A DNA stretch of 64,000 nucleotides from Paenochrobactrum glaciei (GCF_039522165.1 NZ_BAAADE010000002.1:248001-312000), one strand, 5' to 3'; numbered from the stretch's first letter, positions 43,373 to 52,264 are shown. A program made the numbers and translations. The notes: generated from the sequence alone by a model not told the origin.

Positions 43373-46300
43373 TTGGGACGCATTTTCGTCATCGTCGGTG
43401 GGTTCCTTGTTTTGCTGCTTACTGCGGCGCTGGTTGTTCCTCCTTTCATTAACTGGACAGGGTATCGCGCAGATTTTGAGCGCGAGGCCAGCCGGATTAT
43501 GGGGCGCGAAGTGCATGTGCGTGGCACGGCAAGTGCGCGGCTTCTACCTTTTCCATCGGTAACATTTTCTGATGTTTATGTGGGCGGCACCAATGATACG
43601 ACTACATTAAGTGTCGATAAGTTTTCAATTGATGCAGAGCTTATGCCGTTTTTGCGCGGTGAAGTGCTGATTTTTGACATGCAGGTTGAAAAGCCGGTGT
43701 TGAAGGTCGTCGTGGATGAAAAAGGCCGCGTTGACTGGACAAGACATGAAGACGCATTGCTTAATAATGCGCAGGTCAAAGTTGAAAAACTCACCGTCAG
43801 TGATGGCCGCATTTTGATTGCTGATGGTCGCACCGGTCGTGAACATCAATTACAAAATATTGAAGCGGTATTATCGGCACGCAACATTACCGGCCCTTGG
43901 CAAATGAATGGCTCGCTTGAAAGTGAGGGCGAGAAGTTCGCGCTTGATTTATCCACCGGCGAGTTAAAACCGGATGGTAGTTTGCGGCTACGTAACCGGA
44001 TTACGCCTGAAAAAATGGCGGTTACATTCGAGACAGACGGTGATGTTACACTGCAAGACGGCTTGTTGAACTATACTGGTAGTTTTAATTTCCGCACGCC
44101 GGAAACCAATGCCAAAAAAGCGCCGCCGAAAAAAGACGGCAAAGGTGATCGTATCCCGAATGAAAAATCCGGTTTACTGACAGATTTACGTATTCACGGG
44201 CTTTTCACGGCGACCGACCAGCAGTTTTTGGCTGATGAATTTCGCATGGAGCAGGGGCCTGCTGATGACCCTTATGTGGTGAATGGCAAGGCACAATTTA
44301 TCTTTGGCGAAAATCCGCGCTTTGAAATTAATGCCGATGGTCAGCAGTTCTTTTTTGGTGGCAGCAGCACTGAACAAAGTGGCGAAGCGGTTCCGCTAAA
44401 AGAACCTTTGACGGCTTTTCGTGAGCTGATGGGTAATATTCCGGTGCCTACTATTCCGGGTAATGTGGATTTAAGATTGCCAGCCATTATTGCAGGCGGT
44501 ACGACAATCCGCACTATTACTATCAGCGCTGTGCCTGAAGGGCAGGGCTGGAAGATTAAAGAATTTTCCGCTGATTTACCGGGGCGCACGCGTGTTGAAG
44601 CACAAGGCCATTTAGCTTTGGGCGATCAGTTTGGCTTTGAAGGCAATTTGCTGATTGCGTCGCGTCAGCCTTCGGGCTTGGCGGGTTGGTTGACGCAAGA
44701 GGTTGATGAAACCGTTCGTCAATTATCGGGGCTTGGTATTTCCGGTCAGGTGGTTCTCAATGACCGTGTGCAGCAGATTGATAATCTAGAAATCGGCCTT
44801 GATGATACAATATTGAAAGGCTCATTCCACCGGCAGATTTTGACAGGCGGTGTACCGTCAATTGATGTGGAATTGGAAAGCGAGAAAATAAGTAATGCGG
44901 CGCTGCAACTGATGGTGTCGCCCTTATCAAGTGTTGAAGGCATCACAGCGTTTGGTAATCAGGCATTGAATGTTTCGCTGAAAGCCGATGCGCTTGTGCT
45001 GGGTACAACGGAAACAGGCGCACTTGATACACGTTTCCGGTTCAGTAACGCAGCTATGGATTTTGACCGCTTCATGTTGCAGGATTTGAATGGCGCGACC
45101 ATCATGGCGGCGGGTAATTTTGAACCGCATCAGGATGAATTGACCGGCAAGGTTGATGCCACTTTGCTGAGTGATGATTTATCCGGTTTTATCAATTGGC
45201 TGCATGATGTGGCGCCTGAACAACCAGTGGTGCAGGCACTTTATAAGCGCAGCCAAGCCTATCCGGATTTGCTGGCTGAGAGCGAGATTAACTTTATCGG
45301 CAGCACTGTGGTGCCTAATCTTAAGAAAAAGCCAGAGGCAAAAGATCAAGATCAGGCGAAGCCTGCTGCAGGTGCTTTGCACAGCGAAACTTCGTTTAGT
45401 GTGAATGGTAAAGCCGGACGCATGGTGCTTGATTTTTCCGGTACGGCAGCGGGTGAGTGGAACAGTGATGAGGGCTTGCAAATTCAGTTGAATGGCAGTG
45501 CCAAGTCAGAAGAAGGCGAGCAGATTTTAGCGCTGCTTGGTGTGCCGGTTTTGCCGTTGGGGCTTGCCGGAGAGCTGGAAGCCGATGTGACATTGCAAGG
45601 CGCGCTTAATATGGGTGTGCGCACACAAGTGCAGTTAAAAGCACCTGATGCCCATGCCGATTTTGATGGTGTGGTAACTGTATTGGCTGATGATGTCACG
45701 GCGAGCGGTAAAGCAGAGATTAAGGCCGATAATCTGGAGCCGTTTTTGGCGTCCGGTGGTTACAGCTTGCCGGGTTTTGGGCTTGGACTTGCCGTCGCGC
45801 TCACTAGTGACGTGCAATTTGCCAAAGGCATTGTCCGGTTGCCAAATTTGCAGGGCACAATTTCGGATAATAAAATCAGCGCTAAACTGGAAGCTTTGCA
45901 GCCGGAAAATGCCAGCCCGTTGCTGCGCGGTGAGGCAGAAGCCGATGAAGTGGATTTGCAATTTTTAAGCGAAATCATGCTTGGGACTGGTGCTTTTACC
46001 AGTCAGAAGAAGGGTTGGCCGCAGCAGAAATTTGTCAAACTGCCATTGCTGCCATTTTCATTTGATCTGAAAATGAAAGCGGCTGTTGCTGATGCCGGTC
46101 AATATGGTGTCGTGCGTGATTTTTCAGCTAAAGTGACCAAGGCCGATGATCAGCTTGAACTGAGCGATTTGCAAGGCGACTGGAAGGGCGGTCAGCTTTC
46201 AGGCTTGGTGCAACTGCGCAATAGCGAGGGTAATGCGCTTTTCTCCGCTGATATGGCTTGGAAAGATGTTGATCTTAGCTCTGCCTATCAGATCACTGCT

Positions 46301-47119
46301 GCTGAGGGGGACGTTGCACCTATTGGCGGTAAAGCATCACTGACGGTAAAATTACAGGGCAATGGGGCACATGTTGCGGAAGCGATGAAGTCGCTTTCCG
46401 GTTCGGCGCAGCTGGTGGTCGATGGTTTAACGGTGGAGCATTTGAATGCCGGTCAACTGGCGCAAATGCTGGCTGATGCCGATAGTGATGAAGCAGCCAA
46501 GTCGCAAAATGCGACCAAGCGCTTTGAGACCATTGCCACGCAGGCAACCAAGGACGGTGTGTTTGAAGTCAGCAATGCGCAGTTTGATTTCACCCTTGCG
46601 GGTGGCGTTGCGCGCATGGGGCTGACACGTTTGGAAAATAGCAAAGCTCTGCTTGAAAGCGACATGGCGCTTGATTTGAGCGATATGCGGCTTAACGGCA
46701 GCAGTCGCTTTACCTATAAGAATTTAGGCGAGGATACAGGTTCCGGTGGCTTTGCTGGTGTTAATTTTGCCCTTTCCGGCACTTATGCTGAGCCACATGT
46801 TAGTGTTGACCATCAGCCGCTGGTGCAGTTTTTGACACAGCGCGCTTTGGAGCGTGAGCAAGAGCGTGTTGAAGCAATGCAATCGGCTTTGCGTGAAAAA
46901 CAAAACCTGCGCCGTGAGACAGAGCGTTTGAAAGCGCTTAAAGAAGCGCGTGAAAAAGCCCTGATTGAAACTGAAGCCCGCAACAAAGCGGAAGCGCAAA
47001 AACGCGAACAGCAACGGTTAGAGGAAGAACAACGCAAAGCTGCCAATAAGGCTGATGAAGCAAGCCGTATGGGGCAGTCGGTGGAAGATTTTTTGAAAGA
47101 TCTGGATGCGCCGCGCTAA
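43373..47119 (+). CDS. AsmA-family envelope protein
   Basis: The 1248-residue protein begins with one membrane anchor (GRIFVIVGGFLVLLLTAALVVPPFINW), followed by the AsmA N-terminal domain, with FEREASRIMGREVHVRG. A long repetitive beta-rich body follows, then an AsmA_2 C-terminal region (LSGSAQLVVDGLTVEHLNAGQLAQML). The last ~110 residues are a highly charged predicted coiled coil (EREQERVEAMQSALREKQNL...), unusual for the family. Relatives such as AsmA, TamB and YhdP are thought to bridge the periplasm and carry lipids to the outer membrane. The start is TTG at 43373 with GGAG 7 bases upstream. Confidence 0.88.
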   Translation: MGRIFVIVGGFLVLLLTAALVVPPFINWTGYRADFEREASRIMGREVHVRGTASARLLPFPSVTFSDVYVGGTNDTTTLSVDKFSIDAELMPFLRGEVLIFDMQVEKPVLKVVVDEKGRVDWTRHEDALLNNAQVKVEKLTVSDGRILIADGRTGREHQLQNIEAVLSARNITGPWQMNGSLESEGEKFALDLSTGELKPDGSLRLRNRITPEKMAVTFETDGDVTLQDGLLNYTGSFNFRTPETNAKKAPPKKDGKGDRIPNEKSGLLTDLRIHGLFTATDQQFLADEFRMEQGPADDPYVVNGKAQFIFGENPRFEINADGQQFFFGGSSTEQSGEAVPLKEPLTAFRELMGNIPVPTIPGNVDLRLPAIIAGGTTIRTITISAVPEGQGWKIKEFSADLPGRTRVEAQGHLALGDQFGFEGNLLIASRQPSGLAGWLTQEVDETVRQLSGLGISGQVVLNDRVQQIDNLEIGLDDTILKGSFHRQILTGGVPSIDVELESEKISNAALQLMVSPLSSVEGITAFGNQALNVSLKADALVLGTTETGALDTRFRFSNAAMDFDRFMLQDLNGATIMAAGNFEPHQDELTGKVDATLLSDDLSGFINWLHDVAPEQPVVQALYKRSQAYPDLLAESEINFIGSTVVPNLKKKPEAKDQDQAKPAAGALHSETSFSVNGKAGRMVLDFSGTAAGEWNSDEGLQIQLNGSAKSEEGEQILALLGVPVLPLGLAGELEADVTLQGALNMGVRTQVQLKAPDAHADFDGVVTVLADDVTASGKAEIKADNLEPFLASGGYSLPGFGLGLAVALTSDVQFAKGIVRLPNLQGTISDNKISAKLEALQPENASPLLRGEAEADEVDLQFLSEIMLGTGAFTSQKKGWPQQKFVKLPLLPFSFDLKMKAAVADAGQYGVVRDFSAKVTKADDQLELSDLQGDWKGGQLSGLVQLRNSEGNALFSADMAWKDVDLSSAYQITAAEGDVAPIGGKASLTVKLQGNGAHVAEAMKSLSGSAQLVVDGLTVEHLNAGQLAQMLADADSDEAAKSQNATKRFETIATQATKDGVFEVSNAQFDFTLAGGVARMGLTRLENSKALLESDMALDLSDMRLNGSSRFTYKNLGEDTGSGGFAGVNFALSGTYAEPHVSVDHQPLVQFLTQRALEREQERVEAMQSALREKQNLRRETERLKALKEAREKALIETEARNKAEAQKREQQRLEEEQRKAANKADEASRMGQSVEDFLKDLDAPR

Positions 47120-47127
47120 ATCGCCGG

Positions 47128-47376
47128 CTATTCGGCTTGTGCCGTTTGTTCTCTTAAAACGCTTTGCAGCGCATAAAGGCGCAGTGCCGAGGAGAGATTA
47201 CAGCCTTCCGGCCTGAGGCCGTCAATTTCGGCAATCAATGCTGCCAATGCCATTTTGCGCTGTTCTGCCAAATGGCAGATAATATCATAAAACGCATCTT
47301 CCAGCGTAAAGCTGGTGGAATGGCCGCGAATGGTGACAGAGTGTTTTTTGAGCTGATGGGCGCCAAGCTTGCTCAA
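47128..47376 (-). CDS. Small ribbon-helix-helix protein (RHH_4)
   Basis: An 82-residue protein whose first half, KKHSVTIRGHSTSFTLEDAFYDIICHLAEQRKMALAALIAEID, matches the RHH_4 family (PF13467): a beta strand, then two helices. Members may bind DNA as dimers or may be protein-binding. It overlaps the preceding gene by 4 bases, so it is the last gene of the sspB unit. It is convergent with asmA, separated by 8 bases. No target is known. Confidence 0.85.
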   Translation of the reverse strand: MSKLGAHQLKKHSVTIRGHSTSFTLEDAFYDIICHLAEQRKMALAALIAEIDGLRPEGCNLSSALRLYALQSVLREQTAQAE

Positions 47377-47573
47377 GACGTCTGATCGTCCTGATCGTTT
47401 TTTTCAAGCTTGTTCTGATCGAGAAAGCGATTGGCTTTTTCAGTTTGCGCTTTGTCAAATTGCTTTTGTGCAAGCGTGCGCCCGAAAGTCACGCGATTTT
47501 GCTGGGCAATATCTTCGCGTTCCTTACGGGCTTTTTGTTTTTTAAACTGTTTGAGATTGACGATGTCGCTCAT
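47373..47573 (-). CDS. DUF4169 family protein
   Basis: This 66-residue, highly charged protein begins MSDIVNLKQFKKQKARKEREDIAQQNRVTFGRT, the typical start of DUF4169. It has no hydrophobic segment and is probably helical or partly disordered. It lies between sspB (30 bases upstream) and the RHH gene (4-base overlap) on the minus strand, an arrangement I recall as common in Rhizobiales. The function is unknown; the constant linkage to the ClpXP adaptor gene hints at a shared role. Confidence 0.85.
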   Translation of the reverse strand: MSDIVNLKQFKKQKARKEREDIAQQNRVTFGRTLAQKQFDKAQTEKANRFLDQNKLEKNDQDDQTS

Positions 47574-47603
47574 ATCCAGCGGATCCAGTTTAAAGCGCTT
47601 TGC

Positions 47604-48176
47604 TTATTTCTTTCGGAAAGCATCAAGGGAAACAACATCGGCACTTGGTTTGTTTTCGGTGCTTTCTGCTGCTTCTTCGGTCTTCTCGGCATCAGCCTTT
47701 TTTGCTTTTGCGGAAGGTTTGCGGGATGGTTTCGGTGTTTCTGTTTTGGCTGGTTGCGGCTCCAGCACTTCCAGTTCGGCAATGACAGCTTCACTGTCAT
47801 TATCACCTTCAGGCTCGGCGATGGAAACATCAAACTCAAGCTCGAAATTGACCGAAGGATCGTAGAAACCACGGATCGCTGAATATGGAATAACCAGCTT
47901 TTCCGGAATATCGCCAAAAGACAGACCAACTTCAAAGAGCTGATCGGTCACGACCATTTCCCAATATTGATGTTGGATGACGATGGTCATTTGTTCTGGG
48001 TACTTTTCCCGTAATCTTGATGAAATGCGCACACCCGGTGCACCTGTCAAAAAGGTGATGAAAAAGTGATGATTGCCCGGCAGGCCAGCTTTGGCCACCT
48101 CCGCAAGAACCTTACGGATGACGCCTCTTAAGGCTTCCTGAGCAAGAATGTCGTAACGCAGCATATCCTGAACCAT
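47604..48176 (-). CDS. sspB: ClpXP adaptor SspB (alphaproteobacterial type)
   Basis: SspB binds ssrA-tagged proteins and hands them to ClpXP for breakdown. The 190-residue protein has a folded N-terminal domain (about 1-120: LRYDILAQEALRGVIRKVLAEV, HHFFITF, SSRLREKYPEQMTIVIQHQYW, IPYSAIRGFYDP) that binds the tag, then an acidic and Lys/Ala-rich disordered linker, and the C-terminal tip VVSLDAFRKK, likely the piece that docks on ClpX. Its partner ssrA lies only 1.6 kb away in the same orientation, past one divergent gene. Confidence 0.93.
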   Translation of the reverse strand: MVQDMLRYDILAQEALRGVIRKVLAEVAKAGLPGNHHFFITFLTGAPGVRISSRLREKYPEQMTIVIQHQYWEMVVTDQLFEVGLSFGDIPEKLVIPYSAIRGFYDPSVNFELEFDVSIAEPEGDNDSEAVIAELEVLEPQPAKTETPKPSRKPSAKAKKADAEKTEEAAESTENKPSADVVSLDAFRKK

Positions 48177-48414
48177 AAGTTCCTTATCCCACGGATTCGG
48201 CCTTGGATGTCAAGGTGGATTTCATAAGTGGCGCGAATTTCGCTTTATATTTTTAATCTGATTGAAATGAAAAATATATTTCTATTTTCAAAATATTCGA
48301 CTTTTGCTTCAGACCCGTGGTTATCTGGCTTTTAGGCTGGGTTTAGAAGGTGCTGGCGGAACCGATGGTTTTTAAAATTTGAGTTTAAGACTTTAGTTTT
48401 ATAAGACTGTGTCA

Positions 48415-48443
48415 CTTGACGTTTCGACCAACAATTCTTATTT
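48415..48443 (+). promoter_or_regulatory. Candidate promoter for the Bcr/CflA gene
   Basis: CTTGAC (48415-48420), 17 bases, TTATTT (48438-48443). The -35 box matches the alphaproteobacterial housekeeping consensus. Transcription starting near 48450 supports the downstream start codon at 48512. The rest of the 335-base gap from sspB holds no gene that I can see. Confidence 0.5.
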
Positions 48444-48511
48444 CACGAATCCGTGAGATTGGGGCGATATTGCAGCCCTTTCTTGTCTTCATTCTGTTGA
48501 AAGTTTGTCCT

Positions 48512-49729
48512 ATGCCCCCCGCTGGACTCTTGCGAAATGCGCTTATTCTCGGCCTGATTTCTGCCATCGGCCCTTTTGCTATTGATATGTATTTGCCGGC
48601 TTTGCCGAATATTGGGGCTGATTTGCATGCTGAAAGCGGCGCGGTGCAGATGAGCTTGCTTAGCTTCTTTATTGCTGCTGCGATTTCACAACTTTTCTAC
48701 GGCCCTTTGTCTGATATGTACGGCCGTAAAGTGCCGCTTTATAGTGGTTTGATCTTGTTTGGCATTGGTTGCGTGGGGGCTGCCCTTTCAACGAGCATTG
48801 ATATGCTGGTGTCGTTCCGGTTTTTGCAGGGCATTGGTGCGGCTGCGGGCATGGTTATTCCGCGCGCGATTGTACGCGATCTTTATACCGGTGTTGATGC
48901 GGCACGCCTGATGTCGCTTTTGATGCTGGTTTTCTCTGTTTCGCCAATTCTGGCGCCTTTATCCGGGTCGTTGATTATTGATTACTACAGCTGGCGTATG
49001 GTGTTCTGGATTGTGCTGTTGGCGGCAATTGCCGGCATTGTTTTGCTGGCTTTGTGGCAAAAAGAAACACGACCGGTGGCGGCACGGGTAGAAAGCAGTC
49101 TGAGTTCAGCGCTTGCCGGTTATGGCAAGTTGATGAAAGACTGGAACTTTATTGGTCTGGTAATGATCGGCGCAATGTGTATGGCCGGTTTCATGGTCTA
49201 TTTGGCCAATTCGTCTTTTGTGTTTATCCAGCAATATGGTTTCACATCGCGTGAATATGCGCTGGCTTTCTCCGTCAATGCTATTTCGTTTATTGGTATG
49301 TCACAGCTCAATGGCGTCTTGGCAAGCCGCTTCGGTTTGAAGCGCGTTGTGCTGTTCTCGGTCAGCTGTGCAGCACTTATTCTGACTGCTATGCTGGTTG
49401 CAGTTATCTCAGGCGCACATTCTTACTGGATTATTGCCAGTTTTCTATTTGTAGGCTTTGGCTTTTTGGGGTTGGTCATTCCAACCACAGCCGTGCTGGC
49501 ACTTGAAGATCACGGCAAAATCGCCGGAACGGCTTCAGCTTTGATGGGAACATTGCAGTTTTTGGTGGCGGCAATTGCCATTGGTATTTCGTCACTTATC
49601 ACCGACGGAACCATTTTGCCGATGGTTATTGGTATTACGCTGAGCATCGTAGCGGCGTTTGTGCTGACGCTGATTGTATTGCGCAGTAAGCCGACCATGC
49701 GTGATATGCAATCATCTTTAGTAGGCTGA
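48512..49729 (+). CDS. Bcr/CflA family multidrug efflux transporter (MFS)
   Basis: From ATG 48512 the product has 405 residues (MPPAGLLRNALILGL). It has twelve predicted membrane segments and the Bcr/CflA signatures: IDMYLPALPNIGADL, the MFS motif A loop GPLSDMYGRKVPLYSG, and the motif C-like stretch FSVSPILAPLSGSLI. Such proton-driven pumps expel bicyclomycin, chloramphenicol, sulfonamides or cysteine. The longer frame from 48416 begins upstream of the likely transcription start and is rejected. No regulator gene is next to it. Confidence 0.88.
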   Translation: MPPAGLLRNALILGLISAIGPFAIDMYLPALPNIGADLHAESGAVQMSLLSFFIAAAISQLFYGPLSDMYGRKVPLYSGLILFGIGCVGAALSTSIDMLVSFRFLQGIGAAAGMVIPRAIVRDLYTGVDAARLMSLLMLVFSVSPILAPLSGSLIIDYYSWRMVFWIVLLAAIAGIVLLALWQKETRPVAARVESSLSSALAGYGKLMKDWNFIGLVMIGAMCMAGFMVYLANSSFVFIQQYGFTSREYALAFSVNAISFIGMSQLNGVLASRFGLKRVVLFSVSCAALILTAMLVAVISGAHSYWIIASFLFVGFGFLGLVIPTTAVLALEDHGKIAGTASALMGTLQFLVAAIAIGISSLITDGTILPMVIGITLSIVAAFVLTLIVLRSKPTMRDMQSSLVG

Positions 49730-49739
49730 TTTTAAAAGG

Positions 49740-50072
49740 GGAAAGTGGAGGCTTCTGTTGCCAGGTGCCTCCGGACCCCGCCTTAAGGTGCTAACCCTAA
49801 GGACTTAGGTTGGGTTTCCCGCACCGCGATTAAGCAGCGAGAGCGTAACCCTGAGCTTTGTTGTCATTTGCAACTACTCGTTTGACCCGATAACGGTGGT
49901 ATCATGCCGAGTAAAAGAGCGATCTTTACACCCTTGTCGATCCTATTTCGCCCCCGCCACAGCATAGCCTTTGAGTGAGCTATGCTCTGGTGGAGGCGCC
50001 GGGTACCGCCCCCGGGTCCAAATGGTTTATTACACCGTCCGTTTATTACCATAGCTGGCCGAAGCCAGCAGA
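49740..50072 (-). ncRNA. ssrA: tmRNA, circularly permuted two-piece (alphaproteobacterial) form
   Basis: tmRNA rescues stalled ribosomes and tags the peptide for proteolysis. Read on the minus strand, the acceptor piece comes first (about 50071-49988) and ends CGCCTCCACCA at 49988. A 32-base spacer with the hairpin AGCATAGC/GCTATGCT follows. The coding piece starts with GGGGGCG at 49955, which pairs with CGCCTCC to form an acceptor stem with G-U at the third pair, the alanyl-tRNA synthetase identity element. The tag frame at 49871-49830 reads ANDNKAQGYALAA then TAA. A hairpin (GGAGGC...GCCTCC) near 49774-49749 closes the 3' end. Piece ends are estimated. Confidence 0.95.
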
Positions 50073-50150
50073 ACGTATATAGTCAGGCTTTTGAGTGAAT
50101 GGAAGGGCTGAGTTTCATATCAACGTCATTTTTTAAATGATTATGTTGGA

Positions 50151-50195
50151 AAAGCCTTGTGCAGTATCGGATTATGCGAAAGCCAAGGCTTTTTT
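50151..50195. terminator. Terminator-like hairpin upstream of ssrA
   Basis: AAAGCCTTG (50151-50159) pairs with CAAGGCTTT (50184-50192), followed by TTT. No gene that it would obviously end is visible on either strand: ssrA starts to its left on the minus strand, and DUF2853 starts to its right. Confidence 0.55.
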
Positions 50196-50197
50196 CA

Positions 50198-50226
50198 TTG
50201 ACAGAAATAACAGGCTGGTCAATCTT
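50198..50226 (+). promoter_or_regulatory. Candidate promoter for the DUF2853 gene
   Basis: TTGACA (50198-50203), a 17-base spacer and AATCTT (50221-50226). The -35 box is perfect; the -10 is weak. Confidence 0.4.
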
Positions 50227-50303
50227 CAGGCAATCACGGGCTTTACGCTTAAGATGCTGCAATTGGTGCTGACATTTGAGCGATGGATGAAGGAGAGTGG
50301 GTT

Positions 50304-50618
50304 ATGAGTGACCATCTTGCAGATGTACGCCGTTATGATGCGGCAGCAGATGAAGCAATCGTAGAAAAAATCATCAAACATCTTGGTATTGCATTGCGTA
50401 GCAGCCGCGATGCGGCTCTGGTTGCCGTTAGCGACCCAGAAGAATTGAAGCGCGTACGCGAAAGCTGGGTTGGCCGTAAGCTTGGCGTAACCGATGATGC
50501 AGTTGCTGATGCAGCTATTGCTCACGTCGCAGAAGTGATGAAAGGCGACCGCAACAAAGATCGCGTTACCTTCTATTACCTGACTGCAAAACAGCTGGGT
50601 CTGCTCGGTTCCCTTTGA
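50304..50618 (+). CDS. DUF2853 family protein
   Basis: A 104-residue soluble protein from ATG 50304 (MSDHLADVRRYDAAADEAIVEKIIKHLGI), with AGGAG 8 bases upstream, which decides against the longer frame from 50283. The sequence is fully helical and closes with DRVTFYYLTAKQLGLLGSL, as expected for DUF2853. The function of the family is not known to me. A terminator follows 49 bases later, so it is a single-gene transcript. Confidence 0.88.
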   Translation: MSDHLADVRRYDAAADEAIVEKIIKHLGIALRSSRDAALVAVSDPEELKRVRESWVGRKLGVTDDAVADAAIAHVAEVMKGDRNKDRVTFYYLTAKQLGLLGSL

Positions 50619-50667
50619 TCGGGTGCATTTATAGCTTTCATTCATGATGGCTTATATATGATATTTA

Positions 50668-50710
50668 AAAAGCCTTAGCCATGAGAATCGGCTAAGGCTT
50701 TATTGTTTTA
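50668..50710 (+). terminator. Terminator between the DUF2853 gene and thyA
   Basis: AAAGCCTTAGCC pairs with GGCTAAGGCTTT around ATGAGAATC, followed by ATTGTTTT. Confidence 0.85.
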
Positions 50711-50759
50711 ATGATTGACTGTGAATTGATGCGCGTTTGTCGTGCAGGAGAGCCTATCC

Positions 50760-51554
50760 ATGCAAACCTATCTTAATCTGTTAAGCCATGTGCTTGAGAA
50801 TGGTGTTGATCGGGGTGATCGTACCGGCACCGGCACACGCTCGGTTTTTGGTTATCAGATGCGCTTTAATTTAAGTGATGGTTTTCCTGTTCTCACTACC
50901 AAGAAACTTCATCTGCGTTCGATCATTCATGAACTGCTCTGGTTTCTCAAAGGCGATACCAATATCGCCTATTTGAAAGAAAACGGCGTTTCGATCTGGG
51001 ATGAATGGGCTGATGAGAACGGTGATCTGGGGCCTGTTTATGGTGCACAGTGGCGCTCATGGCCAGCCCCTGATGGTGGCTCCATCGATCAGATCGCCAA
51101 TCTTTTGCATATGATTAAAACCAATCCGCAGTCACGTCGCTTAATCGTTTCGGCGTGGAACCCTGCCTTGGTGGATGAAATGGCGCTGCCGCCATGCCAT
51201 TGTCTGTTCCAGTTTTACGTGGCTGACGGCAAATTGTCATGCCAGCTTTATCAGCGTTCAGCCGATATTTTCTTAGGTGTTCCGTTCAACATTGCTTCTT
51301 ATGCATTGCTCACCATGATGATTGCGCAGGTTTGTGATCTGGAAGTGGGTGATTTTGTTCATACACTTGGTGATGCGCATCTTTATGCCAACCATTTTGA
51401 ACAGGCGAAATTGCAATTGACCCGCACGCCGAAAACACTGCCCGTGATGACAATGAATAAACAGGTGAAAGATTTGTTTGCTTTCACCTTTGATGATTTT
51501 AAGCTGGTAGGCTATGAAGCCGATCCGAGCATCAAGGCGCCGATTGCAGTATGA
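50760..51554 (+). CDS. thyA: Thymidylate synthase
   Basis: ThyA methylates dUMP to dTMP with methylene-THF. From ATG 50760 (GGAG 10 bases upstream) the protein has 264 residues, the same as E. coli ThyA, and the catalytic cysteine falls at C146 in LPPCHCLFQFYV. The dUMP-binding arginines lie in DRTGTGTRSVFGYQMRF and SRRLIVSAWNP. It overlaps folA by 4 bases (ATGA); FolA regenerates the tetrahydrofolate that ThyA oxidises, so the pair is a functional unit. Confidence 0.97.
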   Translation: MQTYLNLLSHVLENGVDRGDRTGTGTRSVFGYQMRFNLSDGFPVLTTKKLHLRSIIHELLWFLKGDTNIAYLKENGVSIWDEWADENGDLGPVYGAQWRSWPAPDGGSIDQIANLLHMIKTNPQSRRLIVSAWNPALVDEMALPPCHCLFQFYVADGKLSCQLYQRSADIFLGVPFNIASYALLTMMIAQVCDLEVGDFVHTLGDAHLYANHFEQAKLQLTRTPKTLPVMTMNKQVKDLFAFTFDDFKLVGYEADPSIKAPIAV

Positions 51555-52075
51555 GTAAAGCCATTAAAATATCAATGGTCGTGGCTGCGGCGCAAAATGG
51601 TGTCATCGGCAGAGAAAATGATATGCCGTGGCGTTTGTCTACTGATCTGAAGCGTTTCAAGGCTCTGACATTAGGCAAGCCGGTAATTATGGGGCGCAAG
51701 ACATGGGAATCAATCGGGCGTCCTTTGCCTGGTCGTTTGAATGTCGTGATTACCCGTAATGCAGATTTTGAATTGCAAGGTGCAAGCGTCGTTCACTCGT
51801 TGGATGAAGCGATTGCATTGGCCAAAACCCATGCGGAAAATGAACAAATTGATGAAATTTGCATCATTGGTGGCGGCAATATTTATGCTCAGGCATTACC
51901 AATGACGGATATTGTGCATCTGACGCATGTGCTGGCTAAGATTGAAGGCGACACAGGTTTTCCAGTACTTGATCCGGCCGAATGGCAGGTCGTTGCAAGC
52001 GAAGATGTGCCCGCTGGTGAAAAAGATAATTACCCGACACGTTATTGCGTTTATCAGCGCAAAAATGCTGTCTGA
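51551..52075 (+). CDS. folA: Dihydrofolate reductase
   Basis: FolA reduces dihydrofolate with NADPH. The 174-residue protein has the typical N-terminal MVVAAAQNGVIGRENDMPWRLSTDLKRFKALT with the catalytic acidic residue in the MPWRL...DLKRF region, the NADPH-binding VIMGRKTWESIGRPLPGRLNVVITRN, and ICIIGGGNIYAQAL. It is translationally coupled to thyA. Confidence 0.97.
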   Translation: MSKAIKISMVVAAAQNGVIGRENDMPWRLSTDLKRFKALTLGKPVIMGRKTWESIGRPLPGRLNVVITRNADFELQGASVVHSLDEAIALAKTHAENEQIDEICIIGGGNIYAQALPMTDIVHLTHVLAKIEGDTGFPVLDPAEWQVVASEDVPAGEKDNYPTRYCVYQRKNAV

Positions 52076-52171
52076 AGGGTGCGCACAGGCAATTGCGTTG
52101 ATTTCTTGTATAAAACTGAACTTATTCAGCCAGATATTTATCAGGAATAGCTTTAATTTGCAGGCTTTGCG

Positions 52172-52200
52172 TTGAAAGAGCGCAGATTGATCCCTATAAA
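52172..52200 (+). promoter_or_regulatory. Candidate heat-shock-type promoter for hflK-hflC
   Basis: TTGAAA (52172-52177), a 16-base spacer and CCCTATAAA ending at 52200. This resembles RpoH promoters (TTGAA...CCCTATAT) of alphaproteobacteria as well as a housekeeping promoter. It lies about 65 bases before the hflK start. Confidence 0.45.
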
Positions 52201-52264
52201 CGGGTAAGTCCATTTGAAGTCGGGAGGTCTTGGATACCTCTTGCATATCAAACGAGAGGTAAGG

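Noticed and set aside
49864..50052. A minus-strand frame of 62 codons
   Set aside because: It lies inside the tmRNA gene, whose structure explains the bases.
49740..50100. First impression of a 6S-like or SRP-like RNA on the + strand
   Set aside because: The minus strand gives a full tmRNA with tag, CCA end and acceptor stem, which explains the conserved blocks.
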